Source: Azospira inquinata
GTDB taxonomy: Bacteria; Pseudomonadota; Gammaproteobacteria; Burkholderiales; Rhodocyclaceae
Assembly (NCBI RefSeq): GCF_018905915.1
Contig: NZ_CP064782.1
Coordinates: 2,294,001 to 2,358,000 of the forward strand
Direction: 5' to 3'
DNA length: 64,000 nucleotides
Shown here: piece after piece, positions 54,170 to 62,599 of the stretch
How positions within the stretch are numbered: position 1 is the stretch's first letter
How the letters are laid out: every line of letters begins with the position of its first letter
Position numbers and translations under genes: made by a program
Notes under the pieces: generated by a model
Told to the model about the DNA's origin: nothing
The model's input: the letters and a program-made list of their open reading frames with translations, nothing else
Databases searched by the model: none

Positions 54170-54252
54170 CGGCGCGCTAAAAGTGGATTCCCGCCTGACT
54201 GGCCGGGAAGGGGCGCGGCTGGGTGTTCCCTGTCCCACAACCAATCGAATGC

Positions 54253-54271
54253 TGAGAATAATTCTTATCTC
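54253..54271 (-). promoter_or_regulatory. Fur-like box upstream of feoAB
   Basis: On the minus strand GATAAGAATTATTCTC matches the Fur pattern GATAATnATTATC in most positions. Its distance to the feoA start fits an iron-repressed promoter. Confidence 0.75.
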
Positions 54272-54316
54272 TGCCGATAATACCCGAATCCCCCGGGCCT
54301 GGGGAGGGATTTTTAC

Positions 54317-54342
54317 CCCGGGGCCCGGGAAAGGGCCCCGGG
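54317..54342 (-). terminator. GC hairpin after ftrD
   Basis: Perfect 10-bp stem CCCGGGGCCC/GGGCCCCGGG with a GGGAAA loop, four bases past the ftrD stop on the minus strand. It lacks a U run, so its terminator strength is doubtful. Confidence 0.45.
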
Positions 54343-54345
54343 CTT

Positions 54346-55758
54346 TCAGAAGCTGACGAAGTGATCCAGCTTGCCGCTGTAGAAAAAGACCATGATCCAG
54401 ACCGTGGCCATGAGGGCCGGGCCCAGGGCGTAGCAGAGGAATGCCAGGAGACGGCGCCACCAGGATGGGGTGGCGTCCCACACTAGGCGCAGCCCGAGCC
54501 AGAGGGCGAAGGTCGCTCCCAAGCTGAGGAGGGCCACCCGGGCGTCGGAAACCCAGCCCAGGAGAAAGCCTTCCCCCCGCAGCAGGGTCACGGTGAGCAT
54601 GGACAGGCCGAGAAAGACGCTAATACCTCCCAGGGGCACCAGGCCCATAGAAAGGCGCTGCCAGGTCAGGCGGGGGCTGGCGGTCAGGCGGGACGCCAGG
54701 GCGTTGGCCAGGAGCAGCAGGCTGCCCAGGATCAGGCCGCCCCCCAGGATGAAGGTGAGAATGGCCAGGCCGTCCAGCCAGGTGAATACATCCCCTGCGT
54801 CCGGGTAGTGGGTGAGCAGCCACCAGGGGGCGTTGTCCTGGAGCAGGGTCCAGGAATCGTGGGCGATCAGCCAGTTGGCGCCAGCGGTTTTCAGGGCCAC
54901 GAACCAGGGGCTGGCGGTCCATTGGAAGGCTGCCGTGGCCACTCCCAGCACCCCATAGAGCAGGGTCAGGGCCGGGCCGCTGCTGATGTCCTGGGGGCGG
55001 CTGGCGAGAATTTCTGCGTCCGGGCGGCGCAAAGCCAGTTGCACCGCGTCCCGGTGCCCGGCGCAGCGCCCGCAGCTGTGGCAGTCGGAGGTGCTGGTCA
55101 TGCGCCGGATATCCACCAGGGGCGCGCAATTCACCGGGGCTTCCGGTCCGTGCCGGTCCCAGGCCGCCCGATCCACCTGGAAGTGGAGGGGCGCCACCTT
55201 GGCCAGCAGGGCGAACACGCCGGAGGCCGGGCACAAATGTCGGCACCACACCCGTTTGCCCTTGCCGTAAAGGAGGCCGACGATCACCGCTGCCACGCTG
55301 GAGCCCCCCAGCACCAGCAGGGCTGCCTGGGCGTATTCATAAACGCTCACCAGCTGACCGTAGACCGTGGTGCAGACAAAGGCCAGAAAGGGCCAGCCCC
55401 CCCATTTCAACCAGCGGGGCACGGGTTTGCCCCGGCCGTGGCGGCTGGCCCATTCGCTTAAGGTGCCTTCCGGACAGAAGACGCCGCACCAGAGGCGACC
55501 GAAGAGGAGCATGGAGACCATAACAAACGGCCACCAGATGCCCCAGAACAGGAACTGGGCGAAAAGCACCAGGTTATTGACCAGATGGGCGCCCTGGGGC
55601 GGTAGGGGGAGAAAGGCGGGGACGGTGACCAGTCCCAGGTAAAAGACCACCACGGCCCATTGAATGGCGCGAATGGTGGCCCCGTGCCGCCGCATCCCTT
55701 CCCCCAGGCGCTGCAACCAGGTGCGGCGGGGGGAAAGGAAGCGGATCGGTTGGGTCAT
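54346..55758 (-). CDS. ftrD: FtrD-type 4Fe-4S membrane protein of the ferrous iron uptake system
   Basis: A 470-residue polytopic protein with ferredoxin-like cysteine motifs: WCGVFCPEG (Cys91, Cys95), WCRHLCPASG (Cys172, Cys176) and CHSCGRC (Cys226, Cys229, Cys232), plus Cys211. It resembles NapH/CcoG-like electron-transfer proteins. In FtrABCD systems (Brucella, Bordetella) the FtrD component is thought to accept electrons released when the cupredoxin oxidises Fe2+ for the FTR1 permease. Its start overlaps the ftrC stop (ATGA); an ATG three codons upstream is an alternative. Confidence 0.88.
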   Translation of the reverse strand: MTQPIRFLSPRRTWLQRLGEGMRRHGATIRAIQWAVVVFYLGLVTVPAFLPLPPQGAHLVNNLVLFAQFLFWGIWWPFVMVSMLLFGRLWCGVFCPEGTLSEWASRHGRGKPVPRWLKWGGWPFLAFVCTTVYGQLVSVYEYAQAALLVLGGSSVAAVIVGLLYGKGKRVWCRHLCPASGVFALLAKVAPLHFQVDRAAWDRHGPEAPVNCAPLVDIRRMTSTSDCHSCGRCAGHRDAVQLALRRPDAEILASRPQDISSGPALTLLYGVLGVATAAFQWTASPWFVALKTAGANWLIAHDSWTLLQDNAPWWLLTHYPDAGDVFTWLDGLAILTFILGGGLILGSLLLLANALASRLTASPRLTWQRLSMGLVPLGGISVFLGLSMLTVTLLRGEGFLLGWVSDARVALLSLGATFALWLGLRLVWDATPSWWRRLLAFLCYALGPALMATVWIMVFFYSGKLDHFVSF

Positions 55759-56603
55759 GGCTGGCATGATTCGGCTCGCGAGACAGAGGATTTGGAGGAA
55801 AAGGGGCGATACAGGCGTAGCAGGACAAAGGCCCAGTAGAGACCGTAGGCCAGCAGCACCATGCCGCTGGGCTGGGCCCGGTAACCGGCAAAGCTGGCCA
55901 GGAAAGCGCCCAGGCCCTGGCTGTCATCCAGCAAGGCGGAGCTGTCCCAGAGGGCGTCTCCCAGGGTGGGCAGGCGGTCGATGCCGATCAGCTTGTCCAC
56001 CCCGGTGCCCAGGAGGGCGCCGGCGGTCACCAGCAGCACCACTTCGCTGATGCGGAAAAAGGTCCGATAGGAGAGAAAACGGGCGCCCCGGGCCACGGCC
56101 CAGGCGGTGAGGGCGGCCAGGACAAAGCCCAGCAGGGCCATGGCGTAGATGCGGCCCAGGGCCGCGCCCTGGGCTTCGGCGGCGATGCCGTAGAGGAAGA
56201 CCACCGTTTCCATGCCTTCCCGGGCAATGGCCAGGGCCGCCACCACCGCCACGCCGAGCCGGTTGCCTGCTTCCACGGCCCGGGCTGCTCCGGCTTCCAG
56301 TTCCCGTTTCAGGGAGGCGCCGTGACGGCGCATCCAGAACACCATCTGGGTCATCAGGGCGCAGGCCAGGAACACCATGCCAGCCTGGAACCAGTCCTGG
56401 GCTTCTCCAGCCAGCCAGGTTTCCGCCCCGTAGGCTAGGGAGGCCAGCCCCAAGGCCAGTACTACCCCGGCGGCGGCACCGCCCCAGAGCACCCGGGTCA
56501 GGGACCGGGCGTCCGGCTGGCGGACAATCCAGGCCAGCAGGACGCCGATGACCAGCATGGCTTCCAGGCTTTCCCGCCAGACGACGATGAGGGCATTCAA
56601 CAT
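55755..56603 (-). CDS. ftrC: FTR1-family iron permease (FtrC/EfeU-like)
   Basis: A 282-residue permease with seven helices and the two iron-binding motifs REXXE: Arg10-Glu11-Ser-Leu-Glu14 and Arg128-Glu129-Gly-Met-Glu132. It transports iron after oxidation by the partner cupredoxin. It overlaps ftrD by four bases and follows ftrB after ten bases, so the three are one operon. Confidence 0.93.
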   Translation of the reverse strand: MLNALIVVWRESLEAMLVIGVLLAWIVRQPDARSLTRVLWGGAAAGVVLALGLASLAYGAETWLAGEAQDWFQAGMVFLACALMTQMVFWMRRHGASLKRELEAGAARAVEAGNRLGVAVVAALAIAREGMETVVFLYGIAAEAQGAALGRIYAMALLGFVLAALTAWAVARGARFLSYRTFFRISEVVLLVTAGALLGTGVDKLIGIDRLPTLGDALWDSSALLDDSQGLGAFLASFAGYRAQPSGMVLLAYGLYWAFVLLRLYRPFSSKSSVSRAESCQP

Positions 56604-56613
56604 GGACGGGTCC

Positions 56614-56952
56614 TTATTTGGCGATGATCAGGCATTCCGCCGTGGTGGGATGGAAGTCCCCGAAAATCCGGTAGGTACCCGGTTTCAGGGGCTGAACAAC
56701 GCGAAAGGAGCTGGTGCCTGGCCCCAGCACCTTTTCCATGCGGGGATTGGCGCTTTCAAACTCCTCCGGCCCGGCCCCGTCGTTGCGCATCAAAAGCTTG
56801 AAACGCTTACCGGCGGGGACTTCTAGACGATTGGGGGTGAAATGCCCGTCCTTCGCCACGATCTGGTAGCTGGGCAGTTCTTCCGCCGGGGCATGGGGAG
56901 AGAACAGGGCGGCCCCCATGACCAGGGCGGCAATGAGCAGAGATCGGCACAT
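56614..56952 (-). CDS. ftrB: Periplasmic cupredoxin-like protein (FtrB)
   Basis: A 112-residue exported protein with a signal peptide (MCRSLLIAALVMGAALFSPHAPA) and a cupredoxin_1-type domain: YQIVAKDGHFTPNRLEVPAGKRFKLLMRN and PLKPGTYRIFGDFHPTTAECLIIAK. The classical His/Cys/Met copper set is not obvious, as is common in FtrB/EfeO-type domains. AAGGAGG precedes the ATG. It lies between the porin gene and ftrC. Confidence 0.88.
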   Translation of the reverse strand: MCRSLLIAALVMGAALFSPHAPAEELPSYQIVAKDGHFTPNRLEVPAGKRFKLLMRNDGAGPEEFESANPRMEKVLGPGTSSFRVVQPLKPGTYRIFGDFHPTTAECLIIAK

Positions 56953-56962
56953 GGCGGCCTCC

Positions 56963-58543
56963 TTAGAAGGTGATCTGTGCCCGCAGGCCCAGGATCTTGG
57001 TGGCCTTGGCGTCCGGATCACCGCCCGGCCGGGCCAGATACTGGAAGTCCGGGGACACTTCAAACTGCTTGTTGATGCGGTAGCGGTAATAGGTTTCCAG
57101 CACCTGTTCCGCCCCCATGGCGGTAAAGCCATAGTCGGAAATCCCGGCGGAATCCCGGTTGAAATCGCTGCTGGTGTGCAGCCAGGCGTAGGCTAGACCG
57201 ATGGAGTCTCCGCCCCGATCCCAGTAGGAGCCGTTGATTTCCGTCCCCAGGGTGAGAGCCCGGTTAAAGCGCACGTGGCCGGTGAGCTGGTGGCCGTAAC
57301 GGCCAAACAGGGTGAGCCCGTCCCCCACCCGCTGATCCGCGGAAATACCGATCCCGGAATGGGATTCCACCTGGGAGTCGTAGGCGGTGGCTTGGCCGTT
57401 GTGCCAGTAATAGACCCGGTAATTGCCCGTCAGCCCGTCAAAGAACTTGCGCTGGGTTTCTGCCTGGAGAATGACCATGGGGGAACTGAAGAAGCGGGTG
57501 TAATTGGCCCCCTGGCCTGCACCGAAGACCCCGCCGGAGAGGCGCCAGGTTTCGGGCTTTTCCGTCTCGTTCAGATAGGACATGCGGAAGCCCGGGGCAA
57601 AACCGTTGGCATCCACCCCGATGTCGCCTCCCGCATCCAGCAAGGGGTTGTGCACAAAGACCGTGTTCAGGAATTGCTTGGTTTCGTCATTGGCCGCCGC
57701 GTTCTGGTCAAAGAACACGAAGGGGTCCATCTTGCCGAAATTCACTTCCAGCTTTTCCCTGGAACGGGGTTTATAGCCGCCGAAGGGCAGGGGAATGGTG
57801 GCCTGGTACCAGGCCTGGCCCAGCACCGCCACCGAATTGTCCGGATCGGTCCCTAGCACCCGGAAGGCACTGGCGTTGGGCTTGGAATAAGAGGGCATGG
57901 CATTCAACCCGCTGCCCTGGCCCACCCGAATCTGGGCAAAGATGCGGCTTTCCACGTCGCCGATATTGTCCAGGGGCAGGGAGACGAAAATGTCGCCCCG
58001 GTAGTTCAACTGACTGTTGTTCACCGTAGAGCTGGCGGGCATGCCGGAAGGCTTCTGGGCCACGGTGGTGAAGCTGACCCCGGCGGTGATGCCATCCAGG
58101 GCTTCCACGGTCCGGGCCATTTTCAGCATGTCCAGGGATTGGTATTCCACCGCCTTCAGCCGGGCGGTGAGTTCCGGTTCGTTTTCGCTAACCTCTTCGC
58201 TTTCCAAACCCTGGGCCACCCGGGTGTTCTGAGCCTCCAGGGCCTCCACTCGTTTTTCCAGTCCTTCTTCCTGATGGCCTTGCACCTTATCCATGACGGC
58301 AGCGGCCAGAGGGGATTGGGGCTGACGTTTTCTGCTGGTGGTGCCCTGTTGTGCCACCTGCTTTTCCAATTGGGCGTTACGCTGTTCCAGCTTCTCCAGG
58401 CGCTGATTCATTTGTTTGAGCAGCTGAATCAATTCCTTCTGGGAAGGATCGGTCGGCAGGTCCTCCGCCAGCGCCGGTCCGGAACCGGCCAGGAGGGCAG
58501 CAACCAGCAGAGCCAGGGGGCGGCGACGGGCGGAGGGCTGCAT
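56963..58543 (-). CDS. OprB-like outer-membrane porin with N-terminal coiled coil, inside the ftr operon
   Basis: A 526-residue outer-membrane protein. The signal peptide (ending ALAEDLP) is followed by a coiled coil (about 35-115: LLKQMNQRLEKLEQRNAQLEKQ), which may contact peptidoglycan, then a beta-barrel domain of OprB type ending in Phe (LGLRAQITF). The segment YRYRINKQFEVSPDFQYLARPGG is typical of the family's last strands. The gene is two bases behind the ftrA stop and ten bases ahead of ftrB, so it belongs to the operon. It may let Fe2+ or a small iron complex cross the outer membrane. Confidence 0.9.
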   Translation of the reverse strand: MQPSARRRPLALLVAALLAGSGPALAEDLPTDPSQKELIQLLKQMNQRLEKLEQRNAQLEKQVAQQGTTSRKRQPQSPLAAAVMDKVQGHQEEGLEKRVEALEAQNTRVAQGLESEEVSENEPELTARLKAVEYQSLDMLKMARTVEALDGITAGVSFTTVAQKPSGMPASSTVNNSQLNYRGDIFVSLPLDNIGDVESRIFAQIRVGQGSGLNAMPSYSKPNASAFRVLGTDPDNSVAVLGQAWYQATIPLPFGGYKPRSREKLEVNFGKMDPFVFFDQNAAANDETKQFLNTVFVHNPLLDAGGDIGVDANGFAPGFRMSYLNETEKPETWRLSGGVFGAGQGANYTRFFSSPMVILQAETQRKFFDGLTGNYRVYYWHNGQATAYDSQVESHSGIGISADQRVGDGLTLFGRYGHQLTGHVRFNRALTLGTEINGSYWDRGGDSIGLAYAWLHTSSDFNRDSAGISDYGFTAMGAEQVLETYYRYRINKQFEVSPDFQYLARPGGDPDAKATKILGLRAQITF

Positions 58544-58545
58544 GC

Positions 58546-59100
58546 TTAGTACCCGCCCTTCTTGCCGATGCCGACGAAGGTAAATTCGTTATCCACTTCG
58601 AAGGGCTTGAACCAGGGGCGAACGCCAGTGAGCCGGTCCGTATGGCGTCCGAAATGGGAATGGGCATTGGCGGAAGGCGGATAAATCATGTACTTCACCT
58701 TGTACTTGCCCGGCCCGAAGAGCTTGATGTTGTCCCCGTAATGGGGACCGTCATTGGCCACCATGGGCATAAATTCGCCGCTGACCTTTTGGTCGGAGCC
58801 AACTTTGCTCACTTCGTACTTCACCACCAGATAGGGAATCCAGTGCCCTTCCTCAAAGCCGTTGGGATTGCTGGACAGGGCCCGAATATCGGCTTCGATG
58901 TGAATGTCCGAATCCTGGACCTTGCGCATCATGCCTTCCGGTTCCATGGTCACCGCTTGCAGATAAACGGCAGAGATTTCCATGCCGTAACGTTGCTGGG
59001 GGGTACCAATGGGGTATTCCACGGCCTGGGCGGAAAGGGAGAAGGCGGCGGCGGTAAGACTGCCAGCCAGGGTGAGGGCACGGGCGAACTTGAGATTCAT
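58546..59100 (-). CDS. ftrA: P19/FtrA-type periplasmic ferrous iron-binding protein
   Basis: A 184-residue exported protein of the P19/Tp34 family that binds Fe2+ and Cu2+ as a dimer. The signal peptide ends at SAQA (~27). Candidate metal ligands are Glu41, His67 (DSDIHIEAD), Met113 (MPMVAND), His120 and the His147/His149/His153 cluster (ANAHSHFGRHTD). AGGAG supports the ATG. It is the first gene of the operon and has a Fur-like box upstream. Confidence 0.93.
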   Translation of the reverse strand: MNLKFARALTLAGSLTAAAFSLSAQAVEYPIGTPQQRYGMEISAVYLQAVTMEPEGMMRKVQDSDIHIEADIRALSSNPNGFEEGHWIPYLVVKYEVSKVGSDQKVSGEFMPMVANDGPHYGDNIKLFGPGKYKVKYMIYPPSANAHSHFGRHTDRLTGVRPWFKPFEVDNEFTFVGIGKKGGY

Positions 59101-59201
59101 ATTGGCTCCTGAGCTAGATTCCAAAAAAAGGACGGACTCAGGAAAGTGGCGAAACGGCTACTTTGGTGAGCCCTTGATCGTTGTGTTTTTAATAATCTAA
59201 A

Positions 59202-59216
59202 CGATAACGATTCTCA
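59202..59216 (-). promoter_or_regulatory. Fur-like box upstream of the ftr operon
   Basis: Minus-strand TGAGAATCGTTATCG resembles the Fur core GATAATnATTATC, lying about 100 bases before ftrA in an AT-rich stretch that should hold the promoter. Confidence 0.7.
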
Positions 59217-59280
59217 CGTCAAATTTCGTTTCCAATTTTTTGGGGCGTTGGATTTTGGTAGGAATGCAGGGACCAAATGA

Positions 59281-59312
59281 AAAAAACCCCCGTATCTCCT
59301 GGAGATAGGGGG
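59281..59312 (-). terminator. Terminator of piuC
   Basis: On the minus strand CCCCCTATCTCC pairs with GGAGATACGGGGG (one bulged C), followed by a U run. It ends about 20 bases after the piuC stop. Confidence 0.85.
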
Positions 59313-59331
59313 CCAGATGGGGGGACAGGGC

Positions 59332-60012
59332 TTAGGTTTCCGCCCAGAGTCGCAGAAGGTTGTGGTAGTGGGCGGTAAGGGCCAGGACCTCTTGGCTATC
59401 ACCGATCTGGAGACGCAGCTTTTGGATGGTGTTATCCAATTCGTAGAGTTGGGTGCGCTGCCAGTCGCTGCGCACCATACTTTGGGCCCACAGAAAGCTG
59501 CAGAGGCGGGCGCCCCGGGTGACGGGCTCTACCCGATGCAGGCTGGTAGAGGGATAGACGATGGCGTCCCCGGCGGGCAGCTTGGCTTCATGAACCCCGT
59601 AGGTATCTTCCACCACCAGCTCTCCGCCGTCGTATTCGTCCGGATCGCTGAAAAACAGGGTAGTGGAGACGTCAGTCCGCAGGCCCAGGCTGCCACCGTG
59701 GGCGTAACGGATGGCGTTATCCACGTGGTTGCCGTAATGACCGCCGCCTTCGTAGCGGTTGATGAAGGGGGGCAGGATGCGGTGGGGCAGGGCGGCGGAA
59801 AAGAATTGGGGATGGTGGGTAAGGGCCTGAACAATGATGCTGCGCAATTGGGCCAATACCGGGGAGTGCTCCGGAATCTGGCGATTATCCTTGCTGCCGG
59901 CAGCTTGGACTCCGGCGGTGGCAAGGCCATTTTCCCATTCCGCTTGCTGAAGTAGGGTCCGGCAATGGGCGAGCTGTTCCTGGCTGAGAACTTCGGGAAT
60001 ATGCAACATCAT
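59332..60012 (-). CDS. piuC: PiuC/YbiX-type Fe(II)/2-oxoglutarate-dependent hydroxylase
   Basis: A 226-residue PKHD-type dioxygenase. The iron triad appears as His96 and Asp98 (GNHVDNAIR) and His159 ([13 protein letters not shown]), with Arg169 for 2-oxoglutarate. PiuC/YbiX genes are regularly linked to Fiu-type siderophore receptors, as here; the hydroxylation target is unknown. AGGAG with seven bases spacing selects ATG 60012 over 60009. It lies 72 bases behind the receptor gene in the same direction. Confidence 0.94.
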   Translation of the reverse strand: MMLHIPEVLSQEQLAHCRTLLQQAEWENGLATAGVQAAGSKDNRQIPEHSPVLAQLRSIIVQALTHHPQFFSAALPHRILPPFINRYEGGGHYGNHVDNAIRYAHGGSLGLRTDVSTTLFFSDPDEYDGGELVVEDTYGVHEAKLPAGDAIVYPSTSLHRVEPVTRGARLCSFLWAQSMVRSDWQRTQLYELDNTIQKLRLQIGDSQEVLALTAHYHNLLRLWAET

Positions 60013-60043
60013 GATGAAGCTCCTGGTATGGCTGGGGAGAGGT

Positions 60044-60066
60044 GGCCCGAAGTCTGGCTTCGGGCC
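60044..60066 (-). repeat. Hairpin between the TonB receptor gene and piuC
   Basis: GGCCCGAAG-TCTGG-CTTCGGGCC, a perfect 9-bp stem without a U run. It may attenuate read-through from the receptor gene into piuC or stabilise the receptor mRNA. Confidence 0.55.
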
Positions 60067-60084
60067 CAAAAGGCGGGGAGGCGG

Positions 60085-62430
60085 TTAGAACTTCAGCTTG
60101 GCCGTAAGAGTGATTTGCCGGGCCGGAGCGACGCTGACCATGTGGGTGGTATAGGCCTGGTTGTAGTACACCTTGTCCGTCAGATTCTGAATGTTGAGTT
60201 GCAGGCTCAGATTCTTGTCCAGATCGTAATTAGCCATGGCGTCGTAACGGGTGTAGGAGGGAATCCACTTGGTGTTGGCCGCATCCCCATAGACCTTGGA
60301 GACGTAATAGGCGCCGCCCCCCACCGTAAGCTTGGGCAACAGCTTGTAGGTGGTCCAGAGGCTGAAACTGTCTTTGGGGGTCATGGGGAATTGATTACCC
60401 TTGTTGGCGGCGTTGTTCGTATAGCTCCAACTGCCGCTGCGCAGGGTCCAGTAGGAGGGGCCCGGGTCCTCCAGCTCGCTATTCATATGGGTGTAGCCGC
60501 CAAACACCTGCCAGGATTTGGTCAGGGCGCCAGCAAAGCCCAGTTCCAGACCGTTAATCTTCTGTTTGCCCGCCGTGGTCATGGTGTTGGCATCCACATT
60601 CACCTTGGCATTGGTTTTTTCCATGGAGAACAGGGCTCCGCTCAAGGAGAGCTGGTTGTTGAGCAGATTCCATTTGGTGCCCAGTTCCAGGCTGCGGGTT
60701 TTTTCCGGTTCCAGATCCTTGTTGGTGACGGAGATGTTGTCCGATCCATCCCCGTTGGAAATGCCGGAGGGATTGGCGGCGGTGGCGTAATTCAGGTAGA
60801 TGCTGCCGTTTTCCCTGGGTTTGAAAATTACACCGGCCTGGTAGCTCCAGAAGCTGGAATCGCTGTTCAGGTTGGCGGTGGTGGGGGTGGCCCCATTGGT
60901 GCTGTAACCCCGCTGGGAGGTGCTGAAATCGTCGTGGCGCAGGCCCAGGTTGACTAGCCAGTAACGGTTCAGGGTTAGGGTGTCAAAGGCGTAAAGACCC
61001 CGGGTGTTGTTGGTCGTCTTGGCCCCCTGGGGATTGCGGGTAATGGTCCCGGACCAGCTGTCGTTGGGGTTGGGATTGGCAATGCTGGCCATAGAGTTGG
61101 GGCCCGTCGCCACATAACCCCGGCTGTCCGTTTCCGTATTGGAGAGTTCTAGGCCGAAGGCCAGAGTGTGCTTGATGCTGCCCGTCTGGATTTCCCCCAG
61201 CAATTCGGTGGCATTGATGATGCCCGTGCTGATGGAATTACGGCTTTTTACCGTGCGGGGCAGGGTGCTGTTTCCAGGAACGAACTGGGAATCCCCCGGA
61301 TTACTGGCTACATAGTTGTTCTGGGACCGGGTGTAGCGGGTGGCGTTGCGCAGCATGAAACCGTTTGCCAGATCGTGCTCGATTTTGAAAGAGGCGCTAT
61401 CCACGCTGGTTTTGCGGAAATCCCGGGATTTCAGTCCGTAGAAATTGCTGCTATCTACGCCCAGAGGGCCCCCATTACCGTTCTTGGCGTAATTGGGATT
61501 GAGGGTGGGGGCGGCCGTGGGGGGGGTGGTGGCGGTGGAACCCCCTTGGCCAGCCCCATAGGCGTTGTATTTGCTCACCGGGTTGTTGTAGGGAATGCCA
61601 TAGTCCGGCATGTCGTTGGTTTCGTAGTGGTACACGCCCGCTACGGCCCGGGTATCCGTGCCCAGCCCCAGGGCCAGGGAGGCATTGACCCCCTGGTGGT
61701 CAATGTCCACGTCATCCCGACCGGGGACGTCCCCCTGTTGCTTCATCAGAGAGATCCGCAGGGCGGCGTGGTCCGAGAGTTGCCGGTTGAAATCAGCGGT
61801 GGCCCGGGCGTAGCGGTCCGTACCTACCCCAAGAGTAGCCTCGTTGGCGTTGCCCAGATGGGCGGTCTTGGTAGTCAGATTGATGCTGCCCCCCACGGCC
61901 CCGCCGCCGCTGAAGGCCGAATCCGCCCCCTTCACTACATCGATCTGCTCCACGGCAAACATGTCCCGGCTTTGGGAACTGGGGTCCCGCAAGCCGTCGA
62001 TGAAGAAATTGGCCTGGGAGTCAAAGCCTCGGATATAGGGCTTGTCTCCCACCGGATTGCCCCCTTCCCCCATGCCGAAGGTGATGCCGGGGGTGGTACG
62101 CAGGGCCTCCTGGAGGCTGGTGGCATTGGTTTCCTGGATCACTTCCCGGGTAATGACGGTGACGGTTTTCGGGGTGTCCACCAGGGGCGCCGTATATTTG
62201 CTGGAAGCGGCGCTATCCGCCTTGTAGCCGGAGGCGGCGGCCATATCGGTCACATTGACCGTGGAGAGCACCTGTTCTTCCTGGGCCGTGACCATCCCGG
62301 GAGTGGCCAGAGCCAAGCCCAGGGCGGCGGGGGCCAGGGCTGTAAGGGGGGAGAGGGAAGGGGCGTTGCCGGCCTTTTTCAGGCCGGGAAAAGCTTGAGG
62401 GGGATGCTTGCGATTCTGGACAAAAGCCAT
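60085..62430 (-). CDS. TonB-dependent catecholate siderophore receptor, Fiu-like
   Basis: A 781-residue outer-membrane receptor. After a long signal region (to about residue 50, TPGMVTAQEEQVLSTVNVTD) comes the plug domain with VDTPKTVTVITREVIQET and GKPYIRGFDSQANFFIDGLRD-like sequence, then a 22-strand barrel ending LTAKLKF. It imports an iron-siderophore complex with TonB energy. The linked piuC points to the Fiu subgroup, which takes up catecholate monomers. The ATG at 62430 has GGAG upstream; a perfect Fur box is ~130 bases away. Confidence 0.93.
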   Translation of the reverse strand: MAFVQNRKHPPQAFPGLKKAGNAPSLSPLTALAPAALGLALATPGMVTAQEEQVLSTVNVTDMAAASGYKADSAASSKYTAPLVDTPKTVTVITREVIQETNATSLQEALRTTPGITFGMGEGGNPVGDKPYIRGFDSQANFFIDGLRDPSSQSRDMFAVEQIDVVKGADSAFSGGGAVGGSINLTTKTAHLGNANEATLGVGTDRYARATADFNRQLSDHAALRISLMKQQGDVPGRDDVDIDHQGVNASLALGLGTDTRAVAGVYHYETNDMPDYGIPYNNPVSKYNAYGAGQGGSTATTPPTAAPTLNPNYAKNGNGGPLGVDSSNFYGLKSRDFRKTSVDSASFKIEHDLANGFMLRNATRYTRSQNNYVASNPGDSQFVPGNSTLPRTVKSRNSISTGIINATELLGEIQTGSIKHTLAFGLELSNTETDSRGYVATGPNSMASIANPNPNDSWSGTITRNPQGAKTTNNTRGLYAFDTLTLNRYWLVNLGLRHDDFSTSQRGYSTNGATPTTANLNSDSSFWSYQAGVIFKPRENGSIYLNYATAANPSGISNGDGSDNISVTNKDLEPEKTRSLELGTKWNLLNNQLSLSGALFSMEKTNAKVNVDANTMTTAGKQKINGLELGFAGALTKSWQVFGGYTHMNSELEDPGPSYWTLRSGSWSYTNNAANKGNQFPMTPKDSFSLWTTYKLLPKLTVGGGAYYVSKVYGDAANTKWIPSYTRYDAMANYDLDKNLSLQLNIQNLTDKVYYNQAYTTHMVSVAPARQITLTAKLKF

Positions 62431-62555
62431 CGGGTTTCTCCGGGGAGGAATAGGGAAGTCGAGGTGGCTGGCTTCCTGTCCGACGGCAAAGGTGGTCCAG
62501 GTGGCTTGCTTTATGGTCTTTTCGACAAAGGTGATGCTTTGTAAAAAGTTGTTGC

Positions 62556-62574
62556 AATGATAATGGTTATCATT
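62556..62574 (-). promoter_or_regulatory. Fur box upstream of the TonB receptor
   Basis: AATGATAA-TGG-TTATCATT, a perfect 19-bp palindrome matching the classical Fur consensus. It is the strongest of the three Fur-like sites in the window and could also affect the gene ending at 62600. Confidence 0.9.
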
Positions 62575-62599
62575 AATCAAGTCAAACCGGAAACTGCTG

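Noticed and set aside
61168-62544. 458-residue plus-strand frame
   Set aside because: Antisense of the TonB receptor; Gly/His-rich with no domain.
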